Source: Diphasiastrum complanatum
Taxonomy: Eukaryota; Streptophyta; Lycopodiopsida; Lycopodiales; Lycopodiaceae
NCBI GenBank assembly: GCA_029204225.1
Contig: CM055109.1
Coordinates: forward strand, 37,482,991-37,546,990
Direction of reading: 5' to 3'
DNA length: 64,000 bases
Positions 51,511 through 64,000 of this stretch are shown here, in pieces. Numbering within the stretch: the stretch's first letter is position 1; the number at the start of each line of letters is the position of its first letter. The notes beneath the pieces are model-generated. The model did no database searches and was not told where the DNA came from. It worked only from the letters and a program-made list of their open reading frames with translations. The position numbers and the translations under genes were made by a program.

Positions 51511-51985
51511 CTACACAAGAAGATCCACTAAAACATGTGAGAAAAGCAAATGATTCACTTAGAGAGAGAAAATGAAAGTACAAAACTTGAGTAGAGAGAG
51601 AGGTCACAAAGAGCTTAGTCTCCAAATTTGCATTACATACAAATTTCATCATCTTCTCAATGAGAGTACATCACATATATATAGATCCATGGACTCTTCT
51701 CCTACTTTGAATTGAATTGGAGTTATGAATCCACCTCTCAAGCTATCTAGACTTATTCAAGCCACCTCAATATGTCTTATTGTGCCACCTAGTATTTTCA
51801 TGCATTGATTGTAGCATGCAAAGTACAAATGGCAATTCCTATGGTAGCTCACGTTTCTACTTCTACCTACCTTGAATATTTTATTCTAAGATGGGTCTTT
51901 ACTAAGCCAAAAGAGCTCAATTCATCTTTGGTATTTCTAGGACCCCTACTTACAACATTAGATAGATTTTTCCAATATTTTGACA
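51511..51985 (-). mobile_element. 3' LTR of element C (truncated)
   Basis: Collinear with 5' LTR C (55963-56690). It starts on the minus strand with TGTCAAAATATTGG after AGGAG and ends near 51511, lacking the last ~130 bp. Its GA tract is only 9 bp (51594-51602). Confidence 0.88.
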
Positions 51986-54900
51986 CTCCTAAAAAAGTAT
52001 CTAATGTGGATCAAGCATCGATCTTGAGATAAGACCAAGATTAGATCTATGCTTTGAGAAGACACTTTTGCAAAGTGGCTTTGTGAGAAGATCAGCAATA
52101 CATGAAGATGTGTCCACATGTTCCAAGTTGATTTCACCTCAAATGAGCTTTTCCCTTACAAAATGGTGTGCCACTTCTATATGCTTGCTTCTTGCATGAA
52201 AAATAGGATTGTTTGCAAGAGCTTGAGCCGATATGTTGTACATTTGATCAAGGAAAGATCATCCTCTTTAATGCACTTGAGCTCCATGATTAACCTCTTG
52301 ATCCAAAGCACCTCTTTAGTTATTGTAGTGAGTGCTTTGTGCTCGGCCTCACAAGATGATAGGGATATGGTATCTTGCTTCTTTGAAAGCCAAGACACAA
52401 GATTGCCTGCATTAATGGACTTTCGATTCATTTTATCACTTGCAAAATCAGAATCCGAATAGCCAACAATGGTTAGATCTTCATTTTTGTACAATAAACC
52501 ATAATCTTGAGTAGAAGGTACATATCTTAGAACTCTCTTGGCCATCTTCCAATGTTAAATTCTCTTCCTAATTCATCTTTGGTTTCTTGAACTAGCATCA
52601 AACAATTTCCATTAAGAATAATGTCATCTACATAGATTAGAAGAATGACAATACTACTACCATCAAACTTTAAGTACATAGAAGGATCATAGTCACTAAG
52701 CACAAATCCTAATGAAAGTAGAAAGTTGTTGAGTCTTGAATACCATGATCTAGGTGCTTGCTTCAAGCCATAAAGACTTCTAAATAGCAAACACACCTTA
52801 GATTTATCCTTGATAAATCCTTAAGGTTGTTCCATATATATCTCCTCCTCAAGATAGCCATTCAAAAAAGTGTTGGAGACATCAAGTTGATACAATTTCC
52901 ACTTAAAAAACAAGGCAAGAGAGATTATGATTCTTATTGTCACCATCTTTGCTACAGGAGCAAAGGTTTCTTCATAGTCAAGGCCATATATTTGTGCAAA
53001 GCCTTTAGCACATAATCTTGCCTTGTACTTGTTGATGGAGCCATCATGATTGTACTTGATCTTGAACACCCACTTGCATCCAATAATATGCATGTTAGGT
53101 GGTGGATCCACTAGCTCCCATGTGTGGTTGGCGATCAAGGCATCATATTCAATCTTCATGACCTCATACCACTCCTTGGCATTGAGGGCTTCTTGGACAT
53201 CTTTGGGCTCCTCATGAGAAACAAAATAAGCATAAGTGGAATCAAGATGTCACCATAAGTGAGCCTCTTAGGCTCGGATCTCACCCTCATGGATCTTCTA
53301 GGAGTGAAAATCCGAGGACTTCTATCTTCAAATCTCGACTCCTCCATATGTTGATTGTCTTCAATAACAAAAGGTGATAGATTTTGAGGGTGCTTGATCT
53401 CGGCCCCTCCTTTTAATGCCTTCAAGCTCACAATAATCATGAAATTTAATGGAAGTGTACTCACCACCTTCATCACTTCTAAGAATCTTGATTTTGTATG
53501 AAAATTGCTTTTCAACTAGAGCCTTGAACTTTAGAAAATAGTCAAACACCATAGACTTTGAAGCTAGAAGATATAACCAAGTAAATCTAGTGAAATCATC
53601 AATGAAAGTTAAAAAGCAAGTAGCACCACCCTTGCTCTTTGAAGATGAGAAGTGCACATTTGAGTGTATGAGCTCCAATGGATGTGTAGTCTTGATAGAT
53701 GACTTTGAAAAATGCTTCTTATGAGACTTAGATATGGCACAAGCCTCACATGGCTTAAAATTCTTGGAGATAAGATTAGGCAAGCCAATAGCTTTGGCTT
53801 TCTTGACCATGGACACCATAGAACTATAGTTAGGATGTCCCCACCTTCTATGCCATAGTTCCTCCAAAGACATATGAGAACCAAAAGGACCATCACAAGA
53901 GTTAGCATACTCTTTGGGATCAAGCTTGTAGATTCCACCATATCTAGAACCAAATGCAAGGATCTCATCATGCTTCTTGATTGTACATGTATCAACATTG
54001 AAATTCACATCTAGTCCACTATCAAACAATTGCCCAACACTAATAAGATTTTTTGTTAACTTAGGAGCAAAAAGTACTTTAGACAGAGAAAGAACTTTTG
54101 ATGAAGAAAGCTTTAAGGGAATAGTCCCTATGCCTTCAATAGCACACTCATGATCATTTGTTGTGTAGATGGACTTCTTGGCTCCTTCATAAGGTGACAT
54201 GGATTGAAAAGAATGCTTGGAGCTACACATATGTGAGGAAGCTCCACTGTCGATATACCACGAACCATCCTTTTTGAAAGGTGATGAAGAAAAACTCGAG
54301 ACCGTAAGAGATCCCACTCCATCACTTGCATGAGCATCTTCCTTCTCTTCATTGGAAATGTTGGCTTGCTTGAATTGACTCTTCTTTTTGAAGCAATTGG
54401 TGGCATAATGCCCCTTCTTGCCACAAAAGAAACACTTGATGTTTTTCTTTTTCTTCTTGGATGTGAAAGCTTGAGAGGACTCATCCTCTTCTCCTTTCTC
54501 CTTGGAAATAAGATTGTTCTTGCTTGAAGAGGATTGGTGTTGATTCTTACTTCTTGTCTTTTGCTTGTCTTTGGTAAAGAGAGCTTTACCATCAATGTTG
54601 AGAGATAGTCTCTCCATTTTCAAGAGTTTATACTCTTGTCTTGATTCTTCAAAAATGAGCACACTTTGGAGTGCTTCCAAACTTGGTAGCTCCTCCTTAA
54701 TGGCATAACTCTAAACAAGATTGTCATATTCCTCCTTTAACCCATTAAGTATGACTTGAACAAGTTCATTTTGGTTGATGGAGTCTCCTATGCATGACAA
54801 TTCTCTATGGAGGTCTCTAACTCTCATTACATAAGCTGAAGCACATTCATCACTTCTCTGTACACTTTGAAAAATTTGGTTTCTTAGTGTTAGAAGCCTA

Positions 54901-55304
54901 GAAGTATTCTTTGCCTCATAGATGGACTTGAGAGTATCCCAAGCATCTTTGGTATTAGTACAAGCACCAATTTCTCTTAAGATGTCATTTGAGACATTCA
55001 TCTTAATATAATGCAGAGCCATCCTAGCTCTCTTTTTATACTTTGGAATTTCTTGAGGAATTTGTGGTTCTTCTTCAATACCAAGTACAATATTCATCAC
55101 ATCTTGTAGGATTAAGATAGATTCCATCCTAACCTTCCAAATTGAGTTATTGGAGGTTGACAATCTTTCACTTGCTTTTAATAGAAAGACACCCATTGAA
55201 GTCATAAAGAATGATGGAAATAAAAAAAGATGGATAAAAAAATTGCTTATCTTCTCACTATAGGAACCAATCAAGGGCAAAAAACCAAATCCTATGTAAG
55301 ACAA
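51986..55304 (-). pseudogene. Copia element C: gag-pol with internal deletions
   Basis: Minus strand: gag from about 55200 (NSIWKVRMESILILQD, ALHYIKMNVSND) to 54711 with an in-frame stop, zinc knuckle CFFCGKKGHYATNCFKKKSQ and protease WYIDSGASSHMCSSKHSF. Pre-integrase LWHRRWGHPNYSSM and integrase CEACAISKSHKKHFSKSS, TFIDDFTRFTWLYLL and LRSDEGGEYTS follow. The distal integrase is deleted at about 53400 (GIKR joins GAEIKHPQN). RT follows (WVFKIKYNHDG, GLDYEETFAPVAKM, YGLKQAPRSWY, LIYVDDIILNGN), then a second deletion near 52550 and RNase H (AKRVLRYVPSTQDYG, SLSSCEAEHKAL, CIADLLTKPL). It is inactive but easy to read, so fairly young. Confidence 0.92.
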
Positions 55305-55950
55305 AGCAAAAAAAATGTGAGATAGATCTCACTACCTTGACAATCTCTGTAAAACCAGATTTGAATCATCAAAAAAGATGAAGTATTGCAAAAGTTATGG
55401 TTCTCTAAATTTCACACGTGTGAAATACTCCAAGAATGTCAAATTGACTCAAATACAATCTATTTGTATGAAACAATTTGCCTAGAACCTATAAATTTTG
55501 TCTAAATCACATATAGATGAGATTGGTCAACTTTTGGATGATTTTTGTTATCATTCAAGCAATAAATGACATGTACTCACGATTTGCCACAGGTCTAGGC
55601 GCCCTACCTATGACTCTTCAAAAGCTTATAACTTTTGATTGGCTTATTTAACTGTCATGATTCGAATTGCATCAAATTCTACACATTTCTAGCTTTCTAG
55701 TGGGCTAATTTGCATGAAATTTGGATCTGAGGTGAGAGAGAACCTCCAAACTGAAAATGGGCGGATTTCACATGTGCCCGCACCTGAAATTCCGTACAGT
55801 ACCTGATCTGGACCATTCAAAGTGGTTTGAAGCTCTAAATCACCAGAAAACTACAAACTAGCTAGAAAGTAGAATCTAGACAATTCCTAGCTTAAAATCT
55901 AATCAAATTTGCAAACTTTTTTATTAGATTTGCTTGTAAATCTTAGGTAG
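55305..55950 (-). other. Untranslated leader of element C
   Basis: Non-coding DNA between the gag frame and the primer site of element C. The gag start may lie near 55202, so part of the upstream frame is leader too. Confidence 0.6.
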
Positions 55951-55962
55951 GCTCTGATACCA
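55951..55962 (-). other. Primer binding site of element C
   Basis: The minus strand reads TGGTATCAGAGC immediately after the LTR end TTCAACA. Confidence 0.9.
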
Positions 55963-56690
<728 letters not shown>

Positions 56691-57587
56691 TCTAGATCTC
56701 CATCATTAGCAATCATACATGATGACACCACAAAAGCACCATCATTTGCATCTTGAACATCCAAACCATCCTCATCAAGAGTAAGATTACCTTGCTTGTC
56801 TCCTTGATCTCTCTTCTTCTTGTAGCACTCACTTGCAAAGTGTCCTTTGATGCCACAATAGAAGCACTTGAGCTTGGATCTATCTTTCTTTTTGCCATTT
56901 GAAGAAGCATCCACTTGATATTGCCCTTAAGACCACTTACTTTTGCTTTTGCCCTTAAATTTTTCCCTTGATGAACATAGCCTCCTCTCCAACTTGAGAT
57001 GTTGATGAAGATCCACCTCTTGCTTGAATCCTCTATTCTTCATTGATCAAGATCTCTTGAAGATGAATCAAACTTGGCAAAGTCCTTTGAATAGCAATAC
57101 TTTGAACAATGTTAGCATGAGCATCCAACAATTCAATAAGAATAACTTGAACAAGCTCTCCTTCCTTAATGCTCTCATCAATGCAAGCCAACTTATCATT
57201 CAATGCTTTCACTCTCAAAATAAAAGTATTTGGACTTTTTTCATTCTTTTGCAAACAAGAAAAGATTTTCCTTCTTAGAGTCAACACTCTAGAAGTAGAC
57301 TTGGATTCATAAAGCTTCTTCAATGAATTTCAAGCATCCTTAGATGAAGTACTCTTACCAACTTCCTTGAGAAGCTCATTGGTAACATTCATCTTTACCA
57401 TGTGTAAAGCCTTTTTGGCCCTCTTGTCATACCTCAATTGATCTTGTTGTGTGGCTGGTCTGTCCTCCAAACCTACAACAACATCATTCATCTCAAGAAG
57501 TGATTCAATCCTCACTTTCCATTATGAATAATTATTTGAGATAAGCCTATCATTAGCTTCCAACATGACTCCACTTGATGTAGCCAT
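56691..57587 (-). pseudogene. Copia element A, first copy: gag and zinc knuckle
   Basis: ATG at 57587 (minus) starts MATSSGVMLEAN. It continues with RIESLLEMND, RAKKALHMVKMNVTNELL, then SRVLTLRRKIFSCLQKNEK, LNDKLACIDESI and CFYCGIKGHFASECYKKKRD. It is cut at 56691 by the LTR of element C, at the point corresponding to the start of the protease in the second copy (about 44712). Stops near 57500 and 57020 and a frame change break it. Confidence 0.9.
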
Positions 57588-58171
57588 GTAGCAATGAACT
57601 GATCCTCTCTTTCAACCTGTTTTGATGCACAAAGCACTCCTTTGAACAACAACAAATGTTTTCAAAAGGAAACCACAAGGATATGAAACTTCTCAATTCT
57701 CTTCTAGCACTTATACCAAGCAAATCAACACATAGAATCATGAAATCTTGATCAACCTATGGTCTATCCTCAATCTAATGACTCTTGCCACTTCCTAAGA
57801 TTGAAACATACTCAAATAAAGTCCAGCATCCTCACTATCTAGAGATCCAATCAAATTAGGGTTTTGACAAAATCACAAAAAATTAAATATTTCGAAATCT
57901 ATATGCAAATGCCAAAAACTTGATATGCAATCTATTAGTCACCACTTAGGTTAATCCAATGATCCAAAAATCAGCCAAGTCCAACATGTGAACTGAGAAA
58001 TCAGAATTGATCAAGATTATAACCTATATAGGGTTTTGATCTAAAAAAGATGCAATCTACAAATGCAAGAAACTTGATTTTGGTGTAGAATCCAATCTAG
58101 CATGCTCTAGCATTGATATCTTCTCAAATCATTGATAGATGTGATTGCCTTCTTCATAACCTAAAACACAA
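57588..58171 (-). other. Untranslated leader of element A, first copy
   Basis: Non-coding DNA between the primer site and gag, collinear with 46461-47044. Confidence 0.75.
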
Positions 58172-58183
58172 GCTCTAATACCA
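58172..58183 (-). other. Primer binding site of element A, first copy
   Basis: The minus strand reads TGGTATTAGAGC next to the LTR end TTTCACA. Confidence 0.88.
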
Positions 58184-58925
<742 letters not shown>

Positions 58926-59919
58926 TAGGTCTTCCATTATATATGTTGGAGCCACAACTTGATCATGAGTAACTACATTTTATCTTTTGGAGTCACCGCC
59001 TGATCTTGAGTAACTACATTTCTATCTGTTGGAGCCACCACCTAATCTTGATTAGCTATTTTCTGAAGCTAGAAGTGCAACAAGACTTCCAAGTTGAATT
59101 TTATTCAAATCACCGCACCATTTTATTTTTGCAGCATTTATAGTTTGCTTATTCTCTTTTGAACCCAATCTACAAAAAAATTATTTGTAACACATTCTAC
59201 ATTATTTTTGAGTTCTCAAATTGCTCTTATGTTTTAATTTTTAGTTATATTTTTAAAAATTTTAGTTTTATATTTAATTTTCAAATTTTTTGTTTTTAAA
59301 ATTTTATTTAAAATTTTTATTTTATGTAGTATTTTATTTCTTTGAATTTTTTAAATTTAAATTTTAGAATTTTTTAATATTATGATTTATTATTACTTTT
59401 AAATTTTTAAATTTCTTGATTTTAATGTTTTTTTCAACTTCAATTTTTAAATTTTTTTTTTTTAAATTTTTTTTATAGTTCTTTTAATTTTTTTCTATTT
59501 TTTGAGTTTTTTTTCTAAGTTATAAAGTTTTTTTTAAATTTTCTTAAATTTTTTTGTACAGCAACGAAGGCCCAAAGAGAGAACTGAGCATAGGTCTTAG
59601 AATGGGCCTTCATTACTCTTGCCGACAAAGCGTTCCTATGTTCAACATTTCCATGCTAAGCACATAAATGTTGAACATAACTACACTTTGTCGACAACTC
59701 TGCCGACGACAACAATTTATTAAATAAAATAAGATATTATTATTAAAAAATTTAAAAATTCATGAATTCAAAATTCAAAAAATTGACTATCACTAAGTTA
59801 GCTGAAGATAGAACTTTAAATAAAGTCCAAGACATGGGAGCATTGACAGAAGGAAGGATTGATTGGTTGCAAGGAGATTTTCACAAATTTCCAACATTGA
59901 TTTTTTGAGACTTTCAACC
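58926..59919. other. AT-rich spacer
   Basis: Three imperfect repeats of TTGGAGCCAC-ACTTGATC / TGAGTAACTAC lie at about 58948-59055. From 59180 to 59550 the DNA is extremely T-rich. No coding was seen apart from the hairpin described separately. Confidence 0.5.
59621..59695. repeat. Strong 75-bp foldback hairpin
   Basis: GCCGACAAAG (59621-59630) pairs with CTTTGTCGAC (59686-59695) with one mismatch. ATGTTCAACATTT (59638-59650) pairs perfectly with 59666-59678. The arms are symmetrically spaced by 7 bp and enclose a 15-bp loop. A neighbouring 9-bp pair GAAGGCCCA / TGGGCCTTC lies at about 59567-59612. It could be the core of a small foldback element. Confidence 0.75.
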
Positions 59920-60890
59920 TAGTTGTGAAGCACTCCTCAGTTAGATTATTACTCTCATTTGCTGCTATAGCCAACCTTGAGGTACATCAATTAGATGTAC
60001 AAACAACATTTCTTAGTGGAGTCGTTGAAGATGACACTTACATGATCCAGCCATAAGGTTACATAATCAATGACAAGGAGGATCAAGTATGCAAACTCCA
60101 TAAGACATTGTATGGCTTGAAGCAATCTTCAAAAACATGGTTCTAAAGAATTAACTCATTTCTTATTCAATAAGGATGTATGTTTCAAGGCCATTCAAAA
60201 ATCCTTTATAATCATCTCACTTTATGTGGATGATACTCTAATTTGTGTTGCAATAGTATAAAAAATAAATGATGTCAAGAAAATGTTATCCCAAAAATTA
60301 AAAATGACAGATCTTGGTCTGTTGTCTTGGAATCTAGATCCAAAGCGACATGAAAAGAAAGCTCCTCCACGTTACTTAGTACAGGTATATTTTTTATATG
60401 CTTCCAAGATTCAATTTATGAATCACAAGCTTGTATATTCTCCCATGGATCCAAGTCTAAAATTATCCAAAGAACAATGTCCTCATACCAAAGAGGAGAA
60501 GGTGCAAATGAAGGGATATCCATATCAATCAATAATTGGATCCCTAATGTATGCAATGATCTCTACAAGGTCTAATCTTGCATATGCTATCAGCTCTTTG
60601 AGCCAGTTCATGGCCAACTCTTGAGAGCTCTACTTAGAGTCATAAGATATGTTCGAGCTATTATGGACCTACACATATGCTATGGAAAAATCGACCTAGA
60701 CAAAATCCATAGGCTTCATGAATACACCGATGCAAGCTGAGTAGGTGATATTGATACACGAAAATCAATATTTTATTTGCCTACCTTTGCTAGAATCATA
60801 AACGTTAACAAGAAATTAATTGCTTATTATGTGATAATTTTGCTAATTTATATTTTGACATAAAGAACCTGGTTGATTGTGGCGCTATTA
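59920..60890 (+). pseudogene. Ty1/copia reverse transcriptase-RNase H relic
   Basis: The plus strand gives SPVVKHSSVRLLLSFAAIAN, LEVHQLDVQTTFLSG, CKLHKTLYGLKQSSKTW, then LKMTDLGLLSWNL, SIIGSLMYAMISTRSNLAYA and ISSLSQFMANS. The YVDD region is frame-broken. Later RNase H blocks (IHRLHEYTDAS) are decayed. No LTR or upstream pol part was seen. Confidence 0.85.
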
Positions 60891-62690
60891 ATTCTCACAA
60901 TATGGCTACAAACATCCATTATCTAAACAAATATTGTCTAGAGTGGTTGCAAATTAAGTCTCTTGACCAATTAGTGGTTATCTATAACTATTTTAATCAT
61001 GTGTATTTTATGTGGTTACAAAATTATGTGTATACGGTTACACAACTTGAAGTCACCTTTAGGTAAGAAAGTACCATGCAAATTTTACCATATTGAAAGT
61101 TTCAAAAACCAAATAGTTGATCATATCTCACTGATTTTCAGCAAGACATAACAAGTTTTGTTCATTTACAAATCTATCACAAAAATATTTAAAAAAAAAT
61201 CAGCAATATAGTTAAATAACAAAACTTCAAAAAGATTCAAGTTCGAGGCAGATGCACCCTCTAATGGACAATAAAACTTTTAGTAAATAACAACTCTACT
61301 TGATTTCGGCATCTATGTATCGAAGTACTACAATCTAAGAATATCGAATATATACACTATCACGCTGGAGCTTTGCATATGGTCAAGATATTTCCAATAT
61401 CCTGCATAATGGATGCCATATAGATAACGATTAACATAATCAAGGGCGTCTTGTGAAGGGAGCGAGGTGACTGACATATAGGGTCAGAGTATTTCCAATA
61501 TCCGCCTACCTCAGGAGGAATAACGTATACATAATCAACGTTTTCTTTTGACTCTTGAGAGCTGGAGAGCTGAAAAGCTGCCCCCTGCCACGATTCACGC
61601 ATATAACAATTCTCAAAGAGGCAAATAAATGGCAACATAAATAAATCCATGAGTATCTTAGAGTTGGATGAAGTGTATAAAATGATCGAACGTATTTTGT
61701 CAGTCTCTTTGCAGCCGCATGTCATGCCAAAGCAAGGACCATCATCATACAGATTCCTACTCCTCCGCTTCCTGGCTTCTCAGCCCACTTACTCCGTTGC
61801 TTTGATTAGCCTGCAAAGCTGTGGCCCGAAGCTTGGAAGCTCTTTCATGCTCTAACATCATCACCATCATCATCCCTTAGTACACCAATACACCAAAAAT
61901 TGCAGACAATAATTATGTACAGCAAACACAGAGTCTCAGTGAGCGCATGAACATCGAGGAGGTTGTCCCCCGCTGAATTTGATCACTTTTGAATCACGCA
62001 TTTGTTTCACAAGGCTGCACCGCTGCAGCATCACTTCATGCAACGACGTGCGAGCACCCACGCGGCACGCTGCATCTACCGCAACAGCTCGTGCAGCACG
62101 CATGCTAGCTGTACCACCTCCAGGCTCCGGGCTCTGGGCCTGCTGCTATGGTCTGGACTCTGCAAAAGTGTAACTGTAACAAAGATCAAAACCCTACGTA
62201 CCTCATGCTACCGAATAATGATACTCCGTAATTTCAATTTTCATTTCATGACCGGTGCTAAAGAGATAAAAGCTCATGTTATAACACTTGCACGTCTTGT
62301 TGATTCTACACCCCACATTCTGATGTGGTTTCAAGGATGTGCTTAACAGTAATTACCAGCAAGGCGCATGCTTTTGCTTCTTTCAACTTCTGCAAACATA
62401 CATTGCACGTTGTAGACGCTCTTTTGGATAAGTGCAATTTCTAGTTATCTTTCAAGCATTCAAATCAAGTAGATAGATAATATTAGCTTCAGTGCTATGA
62501 TTCGAACTATTAACATGATAATATCTTATCGCATTTGCAGCCTGTGTACGATACAAGTACAACACGGGCACATGGATCGTACCCTCAGGTTCATCAATAT
62601 GGTTAAACTCAAATGACATGAATTGACTACATGTTTTGTGATAGAATGTTAGTGATGCAAATGTTCTTAGAAACTTTGGTCATGTTCTAC
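60891..62690. other. Unassigned DNA with a few open frames
   Basis: A minus-strand frame at 61360-61725 (121 codons) contains ENVDYVYVIPPEVGGYWKYS. A short minus-strand frame near 61860-61750 reads MLEHERASKLRATALQANQ. Neither is recognised, and neither has clear splice or poly(A) context. The 61.9-62.2 kb part is somewhat GC-richer. A gene end here is possible but not supported. Confidence 0.25.
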
Positions 62691-62696
62691 CTAGGT

Positions 62697-62830
62697 TTAT
62701 GTGGGGAAGGCCCTTCCGTGAAGGTTTATGCGGGGGAAGGCCCTTCCCCTGCTGGGAGGGCCTTGCCCGAGGGCAGGCCCTGACCAACACGGAAGGCCCC
62801 AGGGATAGAGGCCTTCCCCTACGTAATGCT
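62697..62830. repeat. GC-rich palindromic repeat cluster
   Basis: GGGGAAGGCCCTTCC occurs twice in tandem (after TTTATGTG and TTTATGCGG, 29 bp apart). GAGGGCCTTGCCC, GGAAGGCCCC and GAGGCCTTCCCC follow. The words are near-palindromes and can form many alternative hairpins. The segment is a GC island in AT-rich DNA. Confidence 0.75.
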
Positions 62831-62843
62831 GGGGTGCGAGGGT

Positions 62844-62972
62844 AGCTGTCAAGGGTGACATTCTAACTGAATAGCTAGTAAGCTAGCTGTGAAGGGTGCT
62901 AATTTTGGCAGAATCAGCTAGTAATCCAGCTGTCATGGTGGATTCCAACACAATGTCTTGGTAAGACAGCTG
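62844..62972 (+). repeat. Diverged tandem repeat of about 42 bp
   Basis: Three units each start AGCTGTCA/GAAGGGTG or AGCTGTCATGGTGGATT, carry (G)AAT-AGCTAGTAA or GGTAAGAC near the end, and lead into another AGCTG. Confidence 0.6.
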
Positions 62973-63204
62973 GCTTTTCCAAATACAAATTGTGATTAAA
63001 AATTGTGAAAACACAAAGAAAACCAAAGCACACAACAATACATGCTCATTTTGGAACTTTTTCTATTTGGCCATGTCTTATTATGTGGTGAACTTTTTGG
63101 GCATGCCAAGCTTGTTATATGGTGAAATAGTTGATAAAAAGCAGGGAACACAGCCATAGCAGCCATGGCTAGAACGATTCAAGAAAGAGGCCTTGGCATG
63201 AAGG

Positions 63205-63399
63205 TTCGAGGGCAAGGTAGAGAAGAAGTGTTATTATTGTGAGCAAGCTAGACATAAAATGAGAGCATGTCCAAAGAGGGTTGAAGACGACAAAAAGAGA
63301 ATGATAAAACAAGCAAATATAATAGAGGAGGATAAAATTGAATCACATTTAATTTTTTCCTCGACACCTGTTTTGTCAAAAAATTTAGATTCTTTGTAA
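63205..63399 (+). pseudogene. Retrotransposon gag zinc-knuckle relic
   Basis: A 64-codon frame ending at TAA 63397 contains KKCYYCEQARHKMRACPKR, a complete C-x2-C-x4-H-x4-C knuckle preceded by basic residues. No other retrotransposon domain is near. It may belong to a copia or gypsy element. Confidence 0.75.
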
Positions 63400-64000
63400 A
63401 AATTGTTAATATTCAAAATGCTTAATAAATTGATCTTGTTGACTTGATTAGCAATTTTATTTTAATGTAAACTGTGAGAATGCTAATAATTTTATATTTA
63501 AAAAAAAAAACTCAAAAGTAAACAAACCATTAGATCAAAAATTTGTTGATAATTTAAATATTCAATATTTATTTTAAAAATAAATTATGATCAAATATTT
63601 AATTTTTTTGATATTAAGTTATTTGTTGTGGTATAAAAAATTATATATATTTCAGATATTTAAAATATTTGAATTTTCTGAAAATTGTAAAATAATTTCG
63701 AATTATTATTTTTCATTTTGTATAAAATATATAAGTTTGAATTTCTTTCAAATATTATAATTAAAAATTTTCTTTTATCATGCATACTAAAAGTTTATAT
63801 ATTCTATAATTTATAAGTGTGATTTATGAAAAAATTAGTGCTTCACTAAGAATGTCAACAAAAAAAAGTGTTTTTTTTTATTTCAACAAAATTAGATGTA
63901 AAACATAGTATTATTATAATGTAATCTCAGATAAATAATAATAATAAAATAATCAAATATTTCTTTTTTTTTCACCAAAAAAAACCTTTTCGAAGTGCCA
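63400..64000. other. AT-rich spacer
   Basis: Very AT-rich with long A and T runs. No gene or defined repeat was seen. Confidence 0.6.

Noticed and set aside
61979-62346. Two overlapping plus-strand frames near 62 kb
   Set aside because: They overlap each other in different frames and are Cys/Arg/Ala-rich from local GC content, with no domain or splice context.

Overview
The window looks like nuclear DNA of a land plant with a large, retrotransposon-rich genome. It has plant-type Ty1/copia and Ty3/gypsy elements with tRNA-Met primer sites (TGGTATCAGAGC or TGGTATTAGAGC), LINEs, hAT DNA transposon remains, very long GA/TC microsatellites, AT-rich spacers, and one recognisable host gene cut by giant introns. 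Intron size and repeat load would suit a gymnosperm, fern or similar large genome. I cannot name the species, and the LINE reverse transcriptase is not of the usual flowering-plant L1 style.

Host gene. The only convincing cellular gene is on the plus strand. It encodes a DXD-type alpha-1,4-glycosyltransferase-like, Golgi-type II membrane protein of the Arabidopsis At4g19900 kind. I can place five coding exons (10266-12706, 12969-13118, 21142-21276, 36307-36507, 38075-38261), which read as one frame of 1037 codons plus stop. All four coding introns are phase 2. Introns 2 and 3 are about 8.0 and 15.0 kb and hold most of the mobile DNA in the first half of the window. A GC-richer putative leader (about 9050-9303), a possible 5' UTR intron and a 21-codon upstream ORF precede it, and a poly(A) signal follows at 38598.

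Layout. 1-3.6 kb: a gypsy chromovirus 3' end abutting an LTR that is followed by a copia 5' half, then a second LTR-like segment with a GA tract. 3.6-8.9 kb: mostly unassigned, with a truncated LINE 3' end (6.8-8.0 kb) and a hairpin cluster (8.6 kb). 9.0-38.6 kb: the glycosyltransferase gene. Intron 2 carries an antisense hAT transposase remnant with its own intact splice junctions, a decayed gypsy polymerase and a 515-bp terminal-inverted-repeat element. Intron 3 carries copia pieces, a GC-rich LINE ORF1-like stretch, a nearly complete LINE (30.06-33.72 kb) and a gypsy integrase relic. Intron 4 carries a hAT-type MITE with an 8-bp target duplication. 38.6-43.9 kb: unassigned DNA, a copia integrase fragment and an LTR with a TGGCGCC primer site. 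43.9-58.9 kb: a nest of minus-strand copia elements, in which element C is inserted in element A, with a second partial A copy and element B alongside. 58.9-64 kb: AT-rich DNA, a hairpin, a plus-strand copia RT/RNase H relic, a GC-rich palindromic repeat and a gag zinc-knuckle relic.

The least expected pattern is that four or more different LTR families each carry a (GA/TC)n tract 26-66 bp downstream of their TATA box, at or just after the expected transcription start. The tract length differs widely between copies of the same LTR (7, 53 and 71 units in LTR A; 4.5 and 65 units in LTR C). I saw no tRNA, rRNA or CRISPR array.
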